A program made the position numbers and the translations under genes. From Sorangium aterium (GTDB lineage: Bacteria; Myxococcota_A; Polyangia; Polyangiales; Polyangiaceae): DNA of 64,000 nucleotides. The stretch is taken from the NCBI RefSeq assembly GCF_028368935.1, contig NZ_JAQNDK010000001.1, forward strand, positions 186,001 through 250,000, read 5' to 3'. How positions within the stretch are numbered: position 1 is the first letter of the stretch; each line of letters begins with the position of its first letter. The notes beneath the pieces were generated by a model. The model ran no database searches and was not told the origin of the DNA. It was given only the letters and a program-made list of their open reading frames with translations. Of this stretch, positions 63,170 through 64,000 are shown one piece after another.

Positions 63170-64000
63170 TCACGGGAGCTCGTGCCCGTCGAGCTGCGCC
63201 GAGAGGCGCGAGAGCCGCCCCTTCCAGAACCGTGTTCCCCAGGTCTTCTGCGTCGCCTCTCCGAGGAAGCCGCGGGCGTCCTCGCGCCTGCCGCTCTCCA
63301 GCGCGGCGGCCGCGGCGAAGCAGAGGACCTCGATGTGCTCGCTGAGGAGCGCGGCCTCCCGCACCTCGGCGACGAGCGCCGCCCACGCCTCCGCCGGCGC
63401 GCCCGCGCCCTCCACGACCTGCGCGCACAGGCGGACCAGGACCCGCGTGACCGGCGGGGCGGCGCCGAGATCGCAGCGGGTCCGCACCCAGTCGAGGTGG
63501 CGCCTCGCCTCGGCGAGCTCGCCGCGCGCGCACTGGATCCGCGCGACGAGAAGCGCGTAGTCCGGCATGGCGCTCGCCTCGAAGAACCGCTGCTGGAGCT
63601 CGAGGGCGCGGAGCGCGAGGGGCAGCGCCTCGGCGAGCTCGCCGCCCCAGTAGAGCAGCTCGGCGAGGTTATGGGCCGGGCCGCGCTCGAGGTACGCGTT
63701 GCCGAGCTCGCGCGCCAGCGCGACCGCGGTCCTGAGGTCGTTCACGGCGCCCTCCGGGTCCTCGCGCATCAGCCGGATCGTCAGCCGGTTCTGGTAGGCG
63801 CCGCCGAGGTGCAGGCGGTCGCCCACGCGCTCGCAGCGCGCGATGATCTCGTCGAACCGGGCCTCGGCCTCCTCGAACCGGCCGGCGTAGACCAGCGCGG
63901 GCGCGAGCAGCAGCAGGGCGATCACCTGGCTCTCGTGGTCGCCGAGCGCCTCGGCGCGCCTCGCCGCGGGCGCGAGGCGCGCGATGGCGTCCTCGAGCTC
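63170..64000 (-). CDS. TPR-repeat protein (5' part beyond the window)
   Basis: The frame is open to the right edge; at least 276 C-terminal residues are seen. Helical repeats such as AGRFEEAEARFDEIIARCERVGDR, AYQNRLTIRLMREDPEGAVNDLRTAVALARELGN, AHNLAELLYWGGELAEALPLALRALELQQR and RIQCARGELAEARRHLDWVRTRCD fit TPR-like pairs. In myxobacteria such tails are typical of large Ser/Thr-kinase-AAA or signalling proteins; the visible part is not enough to tell. It ends at 63170. Confidence 0.8.
   Translation of the reverse strand, partial: ELEDAIARLAPAARRAEALGDHESQVIALLLLAPALVYAGRFEEAEARFDEIIARCERVGDRLHLGGAYQNRLTIRLMREDPEGAVNDLRTAVALARELGNAYLERGPAHNLAELLYWGGELAEALPLALRALELQQRFFEASAMPDYALLVARIQCARGELAEARRHLDWVRTRCDLGAAPPVTRVLVRLCAQVVEGAGAPAEAWAALVAEVREAALLSEHIEVLCFAAAAALESGRREDARGFLGEATQKTWGTRFWKGRLSRLSAQLDGHELP

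Overview
The window looks like chromosomal DNA from a large-genome, GC-rich myxobacterium of the Sorangium/Polyangium type. This is inferred from composition and gene content only: very GC-rich codons, many GTG/TTG starts, an FHA-sigma54 activator, a Hanks-type kinase, DUF1552/DUF1592 proteins, RCC1-repeat and HmuY lipoproteins, and Gly/Ser-rich linkers behind lipoboxes. No rRNA is present; one tRNA-Glu was found.

Region 1 (1-14.7 kb, all on the minus strand) is part of an extracellular contractile injection system (eCIS, a phage-tail-like particle). In transcription order it encodes two cargo-like proteins (14735-11896), the AAA+ ATPase (Afp15-like), the tail cap (DUF4255/Afp16-like), sheath, tube, a tail assembly protein, a small DUF6760-like protein, a second tube protein, a basic disordered protein, the LysM/Afp7-like protein, baseplate hub gpD, spike gpV, PAAR tip and a gp25-like baseplate protein that runs off the window at base 1. 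Many junctions are ATGA overlaps. The fibre, tape-measure and gpJ-like baseplate genes are not in view and probably lie beyond base 1. The cargo gene next to the mobile DNA has a DUF4157 domain, a nuclease-like centre and a C-terminus resembling a linker-histone winged helix. Arrays of a TGGCCCCATGA motif occur at 8.45, 11.73, 14.90 and 15.85 kb. They resemble IS21-type transposon ends, and two of them bracket the cargo genes in inverted orientation.

Region 2 (14.7-17.2 kb) is a graveyard of mobile DNA (IstA fragment, RNase D-like and recombinase-like remnants) beside tRNA-Glu.

Region 3 (17.6-37.2 kb) holds ordinary genes: a TonB receptor/HmuY haem-uptake pair, a metallopeptidase lipoprotein, a CBS protein, a GlcD-type FAD oxidase, an epoxide-hydrolase-like enzyme, an MFS transporter, SerA, an HtrA-like protease, a DUF1592/DUF1552 pair and esterase-type lipoproteins.

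Region 4 (37.2-48.2 kb) is an envelope-glycosylation neighbourhood: three multi-spanning GT-C-like proteins and a HAD-UbiA fusion resembling decaprenyl-phosphate phosphoribosyltransferases. The first GT-C gene sits between two decayed copies of a duplicated segment. A small secreted protein with (STAGGGG)n repeats lies nearby.

Region 5 (48.3-64 kb) carries an FHA-sigma54 activator, an Eis-like acetyltransferase, a LysR regulator beside a decayed flavin monooxygenase, a beta/gamma-crystallin lipoprotein, Fe/Mn-SOD, a PhyH dioxygenase, an ArsR-SRPBCC operon, an RCC1-repeat protein, a RibD/DHFR-like reductase, secreted unknowns, a Ser/Thr kinase and a TPR protein that runs off the right edge.
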